DNA of 64,000 nt from Hyphomicrobium zavarzinii ATCC 27496 (GCF_000383415.1 NZ_KB911257.1:596558-660557), one strand, 5' to 3'; shown: positions 36,176 to 44,756, counted from the first letter of the stretch. Notes: generated by a model not told the origin, from the sequence alone. Numbers and translations are program-made.

Positions 36176-36430
36176 CGCTGAAAGCCGCAGGTGAGCAATT
36201 CTTCGACCCAGGCTTCTAACGAGCGCTCAATTCAAAACAACGTCGTATTTGTGATAAGAAAATCAAGCCACTTGAATTGCACTCAAACGGCTTGACTTTT
36301 TACGTCTGAAAAAAGCTAATGAATTTTTCGTATTTGCCCGCTGTCCCCCAGGTTAAGTATCCACCACAGGAGCCGCGCCCGCCGTCTACAAGACGAGCCG
36401 CGTCGTTTTGCGGCGCAAGCAGAGGCTTCC
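36176..36430. promoter_or_regulatory. AT-rich divergent promoter region
   Basis: The 255 bp between the ssuD remnant (minus) and ssuE remnant (plus) are distinctly AT-rich around 36236-36330 (GTCGTATTTGTGATAAG and TTGACTTTTTACG). This is the probable control region of the monooxygenase operon on the minus strand, and it contains the palindrome listed separately. Confidence 0.4.
36264..36294. promoter_or_regulatory. 31-bp imperfect palindrome, candidate operator
   Basis: The left arm CAAGCCACTTGA (36264-36275) and right arm TCAAACGGCTTG (36283-36294) are inverted copies matching at 10 of 12 positions, with a 7-bp spacer. It lies in the AT-rich divergent region ahead of the ssuD-remnant/TPR/monooxygenase genes. 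Size and symmetry suit a dimeric regulator. The XRE-cupin protein 0.5 kb away is one candidate binder, but nothing in the sequence proves it. Confidence 0.45.
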
Positions 36431-36718
36431 ATGGTCGCCAACTCATGCCGTCGTCTGAAAGGTTCATTCAAAGTCGCAGGGGTGTCCGCTGGCGTCCGCG
36501 CTCCTTCTCGAACGCGCACCTTGGCGTTAGCCATCGGGGCCGCTGTCGGCGATCGCGTGGAAACCGAGACATCGGTCGTCGATGTGTCAACGCTTTGGAA
36601 GCAGATCGCGGTAGTCGCCAACCCGAAAGACGCCGATCAAGAGGCACAGGCCACGTTCCGCGCCATTGAGGATGCCGACCTCGTCGTCACGGCATCGCCC
36701 ACCGCCATCGCAAGCTGA
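36431..36718 (+). pseudogene. truncated NAD(P)H-dependent FMN reductase (ssuE/msuE-like)
   Basis: The product resembles the first half of SsuE/MsuE flavin reductases: VAGVSAGVRAPSRTRTLALAI corresponds to the FMN-loop GSxRxxSxTxxL, and FRAIEDADLVVTASP to the second conserved block. A stop follows right after ASPTAIAS, where the family continues with VYxAS and another 90 or so residues. The N-terminus is also irregular. This looks like a disrupted reductase that once supplied FMNH2 to the neighbouring monooxygenases. Confidence 0.65.
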
Positions 36719-36761
36719 TCAAGCAAGCAGAAAGCTCAATATCCCGAGGTGACTGCCCCCC

Positions 36762-37337
36762 TCAGAATGTCGCCGGGGTGTTGAACCAAAGCACCCTCAA
36801 CGTAGTCTTACCGGCGTTCCGATAGCCATGCGGAAGCTCTGACGGAAAATAGAAGGTATCGCCGGCTTTCAGCGCATAAATCTGATCCCCCACTGAAAGC
36901 TCCAGCGTGCCCTCCAGCACGTATCCGAAATCCTCACCCTTATGGACAATCCTGCCATCGCTCCGGCAGCGCGGAGGTACCGTATGAATATTAGCCTGGA
37001 ACAACACCGGACCCGGAGACGGGGTCAGCAATTCCAGCGAAACGTCGCTTCCTTCCGCGCCAGCGTTCCGAACGATGAATGGACGCTCCCCTTGTCGCGT
37101 AACCACTCGGGCGGCACTCGGCTCAAATAGGGCCGTCATATTCGTTCCTAGACTGGCGACGAGCCGATGCAGCAAACCGATCGATGGCGTAATGCGGTCA
37201 TTTTCGACTTTTGAGAGCATACTTTCCGAGCAATCGGCCCTGCTTGCCACCTCTTTGAGGGTTAGGCGTTTCGCGAGGCGAAACTGGCGAAGCTTGGCGC
37301 CCATTTGCACTGCACCTGCCAGCCCCTCAACTGCCAT
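36762..37337 (-). CDS. XRE-family transcriptional regulator with C-terminal cupin domain
   Basis: The 191-residue regulator has an N-terminal helix-turn-helix at about 13-67 (LRQFRLAKRLTLKEVASRADCSESMLSKVENDRITPSIGLL is the Cro/CI pattern in outline). A single cupin domain follows at about 115-188 (KGEDFGYVLEGTLELSVGDQ, GDTFYFPSELPHGYRN), the layout of regulators that sense small metabolites. GGAGAGAAAGGCA precedes ATG 37337. It stands beside the organosulfur/nitrogen cluster and probably controls part of it, or itself. Confidence 0.85.
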   Translation of the reverse strand: MAVEGLAGAVQMGAKLRQFRLAKRLTLKEVASRADCSESMLSKVENDRITPSIGLLHRLVASLGTNMTALFEPSAARVVTRQGERPFIVRNAGAEGSDVSLELLTPSPGPVLFQANIHTVPPRCRSDGRIVHKGEDFGYVLEGTLELSVGDQIYALKAGDTFYFPSELPHGYRNAGKTTLRVLWFNTPATF

Positions 37338-38430
37338 TGCCTTTCTCTCCTGCCAATCGCAGCGCTAAATATACATTCTTCGATGCAACGACAATCCCTA
37401 ACACTGATTATCGCTTCCACTTCATTCTCATATCGAATGCAGAAATTTAGTGACTGCCTTTGAGCCGCTGGGCCGGGAGAAAGCCGGGTCAGTTCCTATT
37501 CGCAAGCCGAGGCGATATCTCCCACGGAATGACGACGGGCAGTACGCCCGGCTCGTTCACCGGCGAAATTCGGAACGCACTCCTTGCGACGTACCAAGGC
37601 GGTGTTGATCTACCAGCGCACCGGGCCATCGCGATCGCCGAGAAGATCGACATCTGACGCGATACCCTCAATAAGCAGACGTGGTTGGCGACGGCCTTGG
37701 CCTCGCCGACCATGGGGACGCCGATCGCCGCTATTGGGACGGACCGCATTTATGCGACGCATCTGACGCCAAACCGTTGATGGCAGCTTCTGACCTAAAC
37801 TCCGATAGTTTATGGACGGCTTGGGACCATCGTGACATCAATCCGTCGCGCCGGGCGTGATCGTCGGTCGGTCCCAGAAACTGCCGTAAACACAGTTGCC
37901 TGCTCCTCGTAGAGGTTCCTGTGGTAGAGGTCTTCGAATCCTGGCCTCTTGGCCGCCTCCAGTGCACGTTGATGATGTGGACCCGCTTCACCGTGTGACA
38001 GCCACTGCTGCGCCGGCCACTGCCCGGTTCGCGCGACGCCCGTTGCAACGAAAGATGGCGGTGTAGCAATTGCCACCAGACCTTAGCCTCGTCCATGGAC
38101 CGAATGGTTGGCGTGGGGTGGCAAAGGCAGAAGGAGCCATCATCGTTGATGTGACGCTCCGGACAGGCGCGTGGCAGAACCGTTCCGGGAGGCCTCCCTC
38201 ACCGCCGCGCGGTCGGTGAAGCCCTCAATGCTCAGCTCGACCGTCAGTCCGCGCGCTGCGCCAGGCGGCAGGTTGCTCAATATACACGCGCTGCGGAACA
38301 GAAGCGGCTCGCATGGTCTGCTATCGACCGCCTTACGGGTGCGCCACACGCAATCAAAGTGCCAAACCGGTTTGGCGGCTTGGGAAAAACCGGCGCAAAA
38401 ATTAATGAAATCAATGCTGAAAACGAAGAA
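37338..38430. other. decayed non-coding region upstream of accessory island
   Basis: About 1.1 kb with no intact gene. Two stretches look like eroded coding sequence. On the plus strand 37510-37770 reads protein-like (EIRNALLATYQGGVDLPAHRAIAIAEKIDI, then stop, then WLATALASPTMGTPIAAIGTDRIYATHL). On the minus strand 37810-38076 reads Gln/Ala-rich. Neither has a start site or a recognisable family. The AT-rich part at 37360-37440 is the likely promoter of the XRE-cupin gene. Confidence 0.4.
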
Positions 38431-38506
38431 TGGCGCACCCGAAGGGAGTGTATTCGAACGGGTTGTTCTGCGTTCTCGAGGAGTGGAACAGCTATCTGCA
38501 GCAAGA
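38431..38506 (+). repeat. 76-bp direct repeat, left copy (flanks 8-kb cargo island)
   Basis: This 76-bp segment matches 46456-46531 in the same orientation at 66 of 76 positions without gaps. The most conserved part is ATTCGAACGnGTTGTTCTGCG and the 30 bp after it. No transposase or integrase accompanies either copy. Together they bracket the nuclease/PIN/ImmA island, suggesting recombination junctions or ends of the same lost element. Confidence 0.7.
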
Positions 38507-38830
38507 GAGGATTAATCCGGCAGTGTATCGGTTGAGCCCGTCTATGAGTGATGCCAGTAGAATTACACAGAGCTGATCATATCCGCTAAGATGTGGTCAT
38601 GCGCGGTGCTAGGGTTCCAACAGTTATGCACGCAGCATACTCTTATCATCAACGCATCGAACACCGACGTTTCCTGACTGCAGTCCTTGCTTTGTCGCTT
38701 CACCAACTAATGCGTCTAGACTTGAGTGTCTGGATAGTACTGAATGCCTTCGCGTCTTGAAAATTGGGAAACCCTGCAAAATCCAGGAAGAAGCGGGGAT
38801 TTGAGGGAGGCGCCAGGACTGCGGACTTAC
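38507..38830. other. intergenic region at left edge of island
   Basis: About 320 bp of lower-GC DNA between the repeat and the 3' end of the five-gene operon. No gene, hairpin or repeat beyond the preceding one is supported. Confidence 0.35.
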
Positions 38831-39844
38831 TTATTCTTTAGCTTCCCGCAGGCCATCAGCAGGTTGGCTTGGTTCGTCACCACGGCCCGCACCGTTGTTT
38901 TGCGCGAAGAAGGTGCGCAAGCTCTCAATGTAAAAGTTTGGCGGTACGGGTAGGCGCCAGTGACGACATGCCAGAAGAATTATGGGCCACATCGAGGTGC
39001 GAGCTGCAGACAGAGCTTGAAATCCACGCTCGTCGGTACAGGCATCTGCAATGGTTTCCAGCAGATCCTTGCCTTCATCTAAAATGGGTAAGTCACAAAT
39101 CGCCCTCCCGTGAATATCTGAATTGATGTAGAGGTGCTCTTCGGAGTCCTCGCCCGGCGTCCAAAGCTGCATGGTGCAATGCTGAAGCTTATCTGACCTC
39201 AGTGTTGCCAGTCGTGTTGCGAGGTCCAGACATCCAAGTCCCACAGCCCAGCTCGCGAGAAACGGCACCAGCGTGCTGCCAGCTGTCGCCTCCTTGAAAT
39301 ATTCATCAGACTTATGTCGCGGATGAGCAACCAAATCAGCGTACTCAGAAAATGAGGTGGGGTACCTGCTTCGACTTCGAATACTAAGATCATACCGCTC
39401 CACCATGCTCGTCAACCACGACGTCAGACGGCGCCCATCGGGAGCACCATGCAAACAGAACAATCCAAAGAGCGCTATGTCGGTCGTTTGATCATCGCTC
39501 ACAGGCAGTCTAAGCGCGCCATTATTCTCGATGATCGACATGCCGATTTCGAAAAACTGACCCAAGCTCGATGCGATAGCGTCCGTGCGCACGCCTTGTT
39601 GCTGCTCAGCGAGCCAAATGACCCAGAAGCCCGTCATTGCGATGCGGCCGATGATGTCGAACAGCTTTGTATTGACATCCACCGACGTCCGAGAGTTGAC
39701 CGCCATGGCAAGCGCGTCTCGCGCCTGGGCCCCCGGCGCAATTCTTCTTGCAATGAATTGATCGGCAATGATCAAGTGAAGCTTGATAAGCTCGTCCAGC
39801 ACACGCGCGAGTGCAAGGTGATCTGCATTTTCAATGCCGATCAT
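38831..39844 (-). CDS. uncharacterised protein, last gene of five-gene nuclease operon
   Basis: From ATG 39844, overlapping the nuclease gene by 14 bp, the product is 337 residues (an ATG at 39868 would add 8). It is rich in helices and hydrophobic segments, with mid-protein stretches such as ALFGLFCLHGAPDGRRLTSWLTSMVERYD and PFLASWAVGLGCLDLATRLA. One or two of these (near 70-90) could be membrane-associated. No domain is recognised. The overlap with the nuclease gene implies coupled translation, so it is probably an essential partner of the nuclease, perhaps a sensor or effector. The C-terminus is hydrophilic. Confidence 0.65.
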   Translation of the reverse strand: MIGIENADHLALARVLDELIKLHLIIADQFIARRIAPGAQARDALAMAVNSRTSVDVNTKLFDIIGRIAMTGFWVIWLAEQQQGVRTDAIASSLGQFFEIGMSIIENNGALRLPVSDDQTTDIALFGLFCLHGAPDGRRLTSWLTSMVERYDLSIRSRSRYPTSFSEYADLVAHPRHKSDEYFKEATAGSTLVPFLASWAVGLGCLDLATRLATLRSDKLQHCTMQLWTPGEDSEEHLYINSDIHGRAICDLPILDEGKDLLETIADACTDERGFQALSAARTSMWPIILLACRHWRLPVPPNFYIESLRTFFAQNNGAGRGDEPSQPADGLREAKE

Positions 39845-40592
39845 TTGGTCGCAGTAGTTCCCACGCATTCAGTATGCACAGCTCGCTGGCCAGATAAGGG
39901 GCTTCGATATTGTCGATATCGCGCCCCCAAACGTAAAGAATCCACAAGCAGATGTAGAGCTGGCGCGCCGCACGCACACGACTCCTGGCATTCATCGCGG
40001 CATTGGTCCGAAGCTGCTCTGCAAGCTTCGAGAAATGCCGGTAAGAAACGTCAGGCTCATCAAGGAGGGCGACCGCCTTCTGGAAATGAGAGCGCAGCGG
40101 CTTTGGTAGTAGATCCTCTCTGAGGACTCCCTCCAAGAGAAGACTCGCAAGCTTGTCTCCGTTCCACTCCTCAAAAGTTATCGTGTCCGTCGTGTGGGCT
40201 TTGATAAAGCCCTCGAAATTGGCCCGAACCTGCTCTTGAATATCGCCGCCCAGACAAATGCAGACAACGATGCGAAGCCCCCGGTGTTCGGTGGGAATTC
40301 GGGTCGGGATATAGGCATCTAGGATCTCATTGAGCGAACTTCTCAGTGCCTGGGGCGTGCCATCCCAATCCTGGCGCGTCAGGTCCCCCCTTTTAATCGA
40401 GAACAGGCACACCTTGCGCTCTTGAGCATTGTCCGGGCTGATCGCTGCCACGTCCACGCCGTTCTGCGTCGTTCCCCGCTGCGGGCGTGAGTAAACGGCA
40501 TAGCCCAGCTCGCTCAGGAGGTCGGGCAAGATTGCATCTAGTTCTTCGCGCTCCCGCAAGGACGACAGGTATTCCCGTAATATCAGCTTCAT
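39831..40592 (-). CDS. predicted PD-(D/E)xK-fold nuclease
   Basis: This is a 253-residue protein from ATG 40592, overlapping the upstream stop by 4 bp. A core typical of restriction-endonuclease-like folds is visible: helix ILPDLLSELGYAVY, then GVDVAA with Asp47, then LFSIKRGDL with Ser66-x-Lys68, 19 residues later. This is the pattern GxD ... (E/Q/S)xK seen in Mrr-like and Holliday-junction-resolvase-like nucleases that act on DNA. The C-terminal 150 residues are helical and of unknown type. Placement between a large alpha-repeat-like protein and an unknown protein suggests a multi-subunit effector. The catalytic third acidic residue (Glu13 or Glu15) is only tentative. Confidence 0.65.
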   Translation of the reverse strand: MKLILREYLSSLREREELDAILPDLLSELGYAVYSRPQRGTTQNGVDVAAISPDNAQERKVCLFSIKRGDLTRQDWDGTPQALRSSLNEILDAYIPTRIPTEHRGLRIVVCICLGGDIQEQVRANFEGFIKAHTTDTITFEEWNGDKLASLLLEGVLREDLLPKPLRSHFQKAVALLDEPDVSYRHFSKLAEQLRTNAAMNARSRVRAARQLYICLWILYVWGRDIDNIEAPYLASELCILNAWELLRPNDRH

Positions 40593-42304
40593 GGCTTGAT
40601 CTGCTCCGCGCGAAACACGAGCAACATCAAGTCCAGCCTTGCTGGGTCGATCGTTTCCATGCGAGGCCACTCGGTCGTCATCGTATGATGCTGTAGCTTC
40701 ATCTCCACGGGACGCCGCGCACCGTCGGCATCTTGGACGTATGTGACCGAGTGGCTTCCGTGGAGCAATACAGACCGGTGAACAAGATCATGGAACACCG
40801 ATAATTTCTCGGCCTTCTTCATGACCTCGCGGTTGAAGTCCGCCTGGCGAATCCGCTCAAGCTGGCGGCGGTGCTCTGAAGGATGAAGCTCCTTCACTAC
40901 GCCAATGGTACTGAGACCAGAAAGGTACGCCTCGGCGCGAGCCAATAACTCCGTAGCATGCGGAAAGGCAGGATCCGTTTCGGGTATTTTCGAAAGGTAA
41001 TCCCGCACAGATCCCCCAAAGTTGACCATGAGCGGATCGAACAGCAAATCTTTGATCATCCGACCCAGCGTGGCGTTGGCTGAGCGCAGCTTTGATATAA
41101 GGATTGAGGCCGCCACCACGGGGTGCGTAAAGAGGTAGCCAACTGCCTTCCGGCAAGTGAAATAAACGTCCCGGTCCGCAATCGTCTCACTAGTCAATGC
41201 CGGTTCAAGCGGCGTGTTGTCTAGCTGACCTTCTGAGATTAACTCTTCGGCTCCTTGACACAGCTCGCGTTTGCCCGTCGCCAACCACGCTACGATTGTA
41301 TTCGATACGAGTGTCAGATGAGCCTTAGCTAGCTCTCTGGCCAGACTGTCGAAAGGCTTCATAGTGAGCGCATCAGTCTTCTTCGTCAGAACGTGGGTTA
41401 GATAATCAACCACCAAATCTCCCTGTCCGACCTTGAGCACGTGCGATAAGCCGACGTCGATCTCCTCAAGTGTTCCACGACTATCAGGCTTGACCCAACG
41501 GAGGGCGTCCAGCAGCAGTGTCGTCAGAGCGCGCGAGCAGCATTCTTTGGCGCGGAACAGCACTTGCGCCGCAACGTGGACGGTACCCTCACCGGGGTCA
41601 GAGAGGGCCCTGCTCACGAGAGCAAGTGCCGCCGGCGTCAACTCCTCTCCTGCCCTCTCGAAGGGATAAACTGCGGCCGCAAGCACGTGCGCTTTCAGCG
41701 CGTCATCAGGCTCGGCATCAAGTAAGGATGAAAGCGCCAGAACGGTATCTGCTCGAGTGTGTACGTCCTGATGCGGAATTCGAGATAGTGCGGTCAATGC
41801 GGACAGACGCCGTTGTCCGTCAAATTCTAGCGCGATCTGGCGCGCAATCTGGAGATCCTTTGTGGCTTCGAGTGCGAAGGTCAAATGATCGATGGCTAAT
41901 GTCTCATCAGAGCGCGCCGCTTCGATTACGGCTTCTGCTCGTTTGCTGTCGACCTCGCACCATGCCCGAAAGGCCGAATTGGGCTGGTTAGCAAGAAGAT
42001 CGTTCCCACCCTTAGCGACAAGCTTTGCTACGTAGCGCATCATTCGTTCCGCGGATACGCCTTCGAGGCTCGGGATGAGCCTGCATATGAAGCGCTGCGC
42101 TACGAAGAACTCGTGACCCGAGAGGTCGTCGAAGCTCGGGCTGTCGATCAAATTTAGAATGTCTCCACGTGCGCTATTGTGCAGATCAATGCATTCTTGA
42201 AGAAGCTCAGCTCCGTCCTCGTCGTCGACTCCATGATCCAGAATGACGGCTACTAACGTGCCGTTGGTATATTGCGTCTCTAGAGAGGTTTTATCCCAAG
42301 CCAT
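40589..42304 (-). CDS. large helical (HEAT-like) protein of nuclease operon
   Basis: 571 residues from ATG 42304. Most of the chain is made of short amphipathic helices in tandem (DALKAHVLAAAVYPFERAGEEL, GTVHVAAQVLFRAKECCSRALTTLLLDAL, AIDHLTFALEATKDLQIARQIALEF), as in HEAT-type scaffolds. I cannot name a family. No nucleotide-binding motif is seen. It begins 23 bp after the PIN gene and overlaps the nuclease gene by 4 bp, so it is expressed with both. A role as recognition scaffold for the nuclease is a hypothesis. Confidence 0.65.
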   Translation of the reverse strand: MAWDKTSLETQYTNGTLVAVILDHGVDDEDGAELLQECIDLHNSARGDILNLIDSPSFDDLSGHEFFVAQRFICRLIPSLEGVSAERMMRYVAKLVAKGGNDLLANQPNSAFRAWCEVDSKRAEAVIEAARSDETLAIDHLTFALEATKDLQIARQIALEFDGQRRLSALTALSRIPHQDVHTRADTVLALSSLLDAEPDDALKAHVLAAAVYPFERAGEELTPAALALVSRALSDPGEGTVHVAAQVLFRAKECCSRALTTLLLDALRWVKPDSRGTLEEIDVGLSHVLKVGQGDLVVDYLTHVLTKKTDALTMKPFDSLARELAKAHLTLVSNTIVAWLATGKRELCQGAEELISEGQLDNTPLEPALTSETIADRDVYFTCRKAVGYLFTHPVVAASILISKLRSANATLGRMIKDLLFDPLMVNFGGSVRDYLSKIPETDPAFPHATELLARAEAYLSGLSTIGVVKELHPSEHRRQLERIRQADFNREVMKKAEKLSVFHDLVHRSVLLHGSHSVTYVQDADGARRPVEMKLQHHTMTTEWPRMETIDPARLDLMLLVFRAEQIKP

Positions 42305-42327
42305 GAAGTGCTGCCCCGGTGCTGATG

Positions 42328-42831
42328 TTATCCGATGCGCTGCAGGCGCAGCTCAATCTCGGCGTCAGGCACAAACACGCTCGGGTCATCACGCCAGATT
42401 TCCAGCGCCGCGCGCAAGAGTGCTTTCGGCGCGAGGTTGCCCGCGTCCAGTAGGTCTATGATCCAGAGCACGCCGTGGACCTCAACCTGCCGCAGCTCAG
42501 CGGCGCGACGCAGTTGCCCATCTCCGGTCAGAAGGACGGCCTCTTCCCGGCGAAGCGTCGCAACAAGGCAGAAGCAATCATTGGCTGAGAGTGCAGGATG
42601 CTCGGTCTTGATTCGCAGGGCATCGGCGACGGCGTCCGGCTCAAGATCGTAAGTCTCAACCCCGCTGTCATCGAGCGTCTGCCACTCCTGCGGCGTGAAA
42701 TCGAGGAGTTCTGAAGCCCGTACCGGAAACGGAATTACAAACTGAAACGGAAGGGACAGCATGGCGTGCAGAAGCCGTCCCTTTCTTAAGTCGATCAGAC
42801 ACGACGCGTCGTTGACAATGACCCTGGTCAC
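42328..42831 (-). CDS. PIN-domain protein (putative toxin-type RNase)
   Basis: A 167-residue PIN-fold protein starting at GTG 42831, which overlaps the ImmA-type gene stop by 4 bp (GTGA). The four acidic positions expected for the metal site are visible: Asp8 in VNDASCLIDL, Glu41 in ASELLD, Asp85 in SANDCFCLVA, and Asp104 in LTGDGQL. PIN proteins cleave RNA and are commonly toxins. The pairing with an XRE/ImmA-type metallopeptidase gene is known among predicted toxin-antitoxin modules. The C-terminal 40 residues are outside the core. Confidence 0.75.
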   Translation of the reverse strand: MTRVIVNDASCLIDLRKGRLLHAMLSLPFQFVIPFPVRASELLDFTPQEWQTLDDSGVETYDLEPDAVADALRIKTEHPALSANDCFCLVATLRREEAVLLTGDGQLRRAAELRQVEVHGVLWIIDLLDAGNLAPKALLRAALEIWRDDPSVFVPDAEIELRLQRIG

Positions 42832-43910
42832 GACCCTTGCGGCCCTCTCAAACCAATCTCCACTTCGGACAATGGCTTGGAGATCAGCTCTGCCGCTCGG
42901 ATCGGTGAGATGAGCTTCTCCGCAAGGGCGCGATAGACGAGCCGCTCGAACCGCCGCGGTTTCTCAAAGTCACCGAGACCGATGCCATCCTTGATCGGGT
43001 CAGGCTCCTCGGTCCGCCAGCTTCGCGCGGTAGTCCGGAACGCATATGCGACAACGCTTTCCGAGAGGATGCCGACTTGCAGCAATCGCATCAGCATCGA
43101 GCTCGCGGACACTCCGTAATAGTGCTTGAGGCGCTTGATCTCCTGATAGGCCACGCCGTGACGGCACTCGCCGATTTCCTGGCGCAGATGATCGGCCGGG
43201 ACGAGGAACGCGCCGGCAAAGCGGTCGATCGCCTTCTCAAGCTTCAGCTCGTCCGAGGCGGTTCCCCTGATCACGCGATGGCCGAGCTCGTGCGCCAGAG
43301 TGAACCGCTTGCGCTCGGTGTTGATGCTGCTCGAAACGACGACCAGCGGAATAGCATTGTCCCTGCCGCTGCGACGAACGTGGCACGCCATTCCCGACAC
43401 GCGCTCCGGAAGGTCCGCCTCGATGACCTTGATTCCCTTGTCCTCGAGGAGGCCGCACATGCTCGGAATGGCATCATTGCCGAGATCCCAGTCGTCGCGG
43501 ACTTGATCGGCAAGGCATTCGGCCTCCTCCAGCGATGCAACGCGATCGGTGCGAACCCTGGCGAAGGGATCGGCCTCGTCTGGCAGCCCGAGCACATCCT
43601 CGACCGCGAAATACCGCTCCAGCCTCTCGGTGACGATCGCCTCGACACGTGCCCGATCCTGAGCGGAAGTTCCGGAGTGCTTGCGAAACTCCACGCCTTC
43701 GAGTTCCGCAACTTGGCCGCTCATCAGATAGTCGAGTGAAGTGCCGAGCGCCTTGGCCAGCCCCACGAGGACGCGCGAACTGGGCACCATCTGGTTCGAT
43801 TCGTATTTGCTCAACGCCTGGGCGCTCACGGGGGGATCAACCTGCTCGGCGAGCGCACGCAGAGATAGCCCCGCCTTCTTCCGGGCAATCTTCAATCGGT
43901 TTCCAAGCAT
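42828..43910 (-). CDS. XRE HTH plus ImmA/IrrE-family metallopeptidase
   Basis: From ATG 43910, with GGAGGCAGCC just before it, the product is 360 residues. An N-terminal helix-turn-helix at 5-60 (LKIARKKAGLSLRALAEQ, QALSKYESNQ) is followed by an ImmA/IrrE-type Zn peptidase domain with HELGH at 207-211 and a downstream helix carrying further ligands (FAGAFLVPADHL). Family members cleave repressors or act as antitoxins. It is the first gene of the five-gene minus-strand operon, so it probably represses it and may respond to damage or phage signals. Confidence 0.85.
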   Translation of the reverse strand: MLGNRLKIARKKAGLSLRALAEQVDPPVSAQALSKYESNQMVPSSRVLVGLAKALGTSLDYLMSGQVAELEGVEFRKHSGTSAQDRARVEAIVTERLERYFAVEDVLGLPDEADPFARVRTDRVASLEEAECLADQVRDDWDLGNDAIPSMCGLLEDKGIKVIEADLPERVSGMACHVRRSGRDNAIPLVVVSSSINTERKRFTLAHELGHRVIRGTASDELKLEKAIDRFAGAFLVPADHLRQEIGECRHGVAYQEIKRLKHYYGVSASSMLMRLLQVGILSESVVAYAFRTTARSWRTEEPDPIKDGIGLGDFEKPRRFERLVYRALAEKLISPIRAAELISKPLSEVEIGLRGPQGS

Positions 43911-44008
43911 GGCTGCCTCCGCGCCAGTTGACGTTTTATCTTTGTTCCTATAAATTGTAAACCAATGCACCATGTGGCGTCAAGTGATCACCTAGGAAAG
44001 ACATTGAA
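43911..44008. promoter_or_regulatory. divergent promoter region of island operons
   Basis: 98 bp between the ImmA-type gene (minus) and DUF2188 gene (plus). It is AT-rich in the middle (TTATCTTTGTTCCTATAAATTGTAAACC) within GC-rich genes, as expected for back-to-back promoters. The XRE protein is the obvious candidate to bind here. No clear palindrome was seen. Confidence 0.4.
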
Positions 44009-44233
44009 ATGTCGAGGAAAAATCAGCACGTCGTCCCGCACGAGTCGGGTTGGGCCGTGAAGGGCGAAGGAAATCAGCGTGCCTCCTCCGTCCATCCCAC
44101 GCAGCGCGAAGCGATTGAGGCCGCCCGCCAGTCCGCCATCGGTCAGGGCACGGAGATGTTTGTCCATGGCCAGAACGGCCAGATCCGTGAGCGCAACACC
44201 TACGGCAAGGACCCCTACCCGCCCAAGGGCTGA
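44009..44233 (+). CDS. DUF2188-family small protein
   Basis: A 74-residue protein. The pattern HVVPHESGWAVKGEG, ASSVHPTQREAIEAARQSA and GQIRERNTYGKDPYPPKG matches DUF2188, a small basic domain frequent in accessory DNA. Its function is unknown. TAGGAAAG lies 8 bp before the ATG. It starts the plus-strand gene set, 29 bp before the GIY-YIG-like gene. Confidence 0.8.
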   Translation: MSRKNQHVVPHESGWAVKGEGNQRASSVHPTQREAIEAARQSAIGQGTEMFVHGQNGQIRERNTYGKDPYPPKG

Positions 44234-44262
44234 GGGGCACCTCTCAAAGTTGGAGAAAAGCG

Positions 44263-44673
44263 ATGCTGAGTAATAGGCCGCCGGCCAACAGTCTTCTAGG
44301 CCTCTTTGGGCTCGCGCCGATCCCCCTTGCAACCGTAACCGGTTCCGACGGCATCGACACCAGGTACCGGTTCGATGTCTACGGAATCTATGACAGGCCG
44401 TCTGGCGTGAATGCTGTCTATGTGTTTGCGCGACAGTCGGCACAGGCCTATGAGCCGCTTTATATCGGCCGCGCAGAAATCTTGAGCGAACGCCTGACCG
44501 GTCACGAGAGGCTGTCGGAGGCCATCATGCTCGGCGCGGCCCATCTCCTTGTGCACATCCCCGGCCCGCGCGACCGCATTGGGTTTGAGGACGCCGAGCG
44601 TCGTCTGATCTCCAGGTTCGGCCCTCCCCTCAACGTGCAGCACAACGCGATGCGGTCGTTCCTTGGCGCCTGA
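44263..44673 (+). CDS. GIY-YIG-like domain protein
   Basis: 136 residues from ATG 44263 with GGAG at 9 bp. The stretch VYVFARQ (residues 52-58), LYIGRAEIL (about 66-74), then an Arg and His six residues on (RLTGHERLSEAI), GAAHLLVHIPG, and a Glu-containing helix ending in PPLN follows the GIY-YIG nuclease layout, with Tyr-Ile-Gly and the conserved Arg. Members cut or nick DNA. It sits between DUF2188 and a nuclease-like pseudogene, so this strand also seems devoted to DNA handling. A shortened or inactive version cannot be excluded. Confidence 0.65.
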   Translation: MLSNRPPANSLLGLFGLAPIPLATVTGSDGIDTRYRFDVYGIYDRPSGVNAVYVFARQSAQAYEPLYIGRAEILSERLTGHERLSEAIMLGAAHLLVHIPGPRDRIGFEDAERRLISRFGPPLNVQHNAMRSFLGA

Positions 44674-44756
44674 GGGAATGCGACCGCTCTCACTGCGCCA
44701 CATGCTTGCCGCTTGCAGCGAACGGTCTCGGCAGGGCATCGGTTGCGAGGGAGCCG

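Noticed and set aside
37810-38076. 88-codon minus-strand frame before the island
   Set aside because: Some stretches look protein-like (Gln/Ala-rich), but there is no ribosome site, no known family and no continuity with flanking DNA; at most an eroded gene.
38431-38506. tRNA-like 3' end in the reverse complement of both 76-bp repeats (TTCGAAT followed by GCGCCA)
   Set aside because: The distance from the T-loop-like bases to the CCA-like end is about 5 bases too long, the flanking bases do not pair as a T-stem, and the homology between the two copies extends well past any tRNA boundary.
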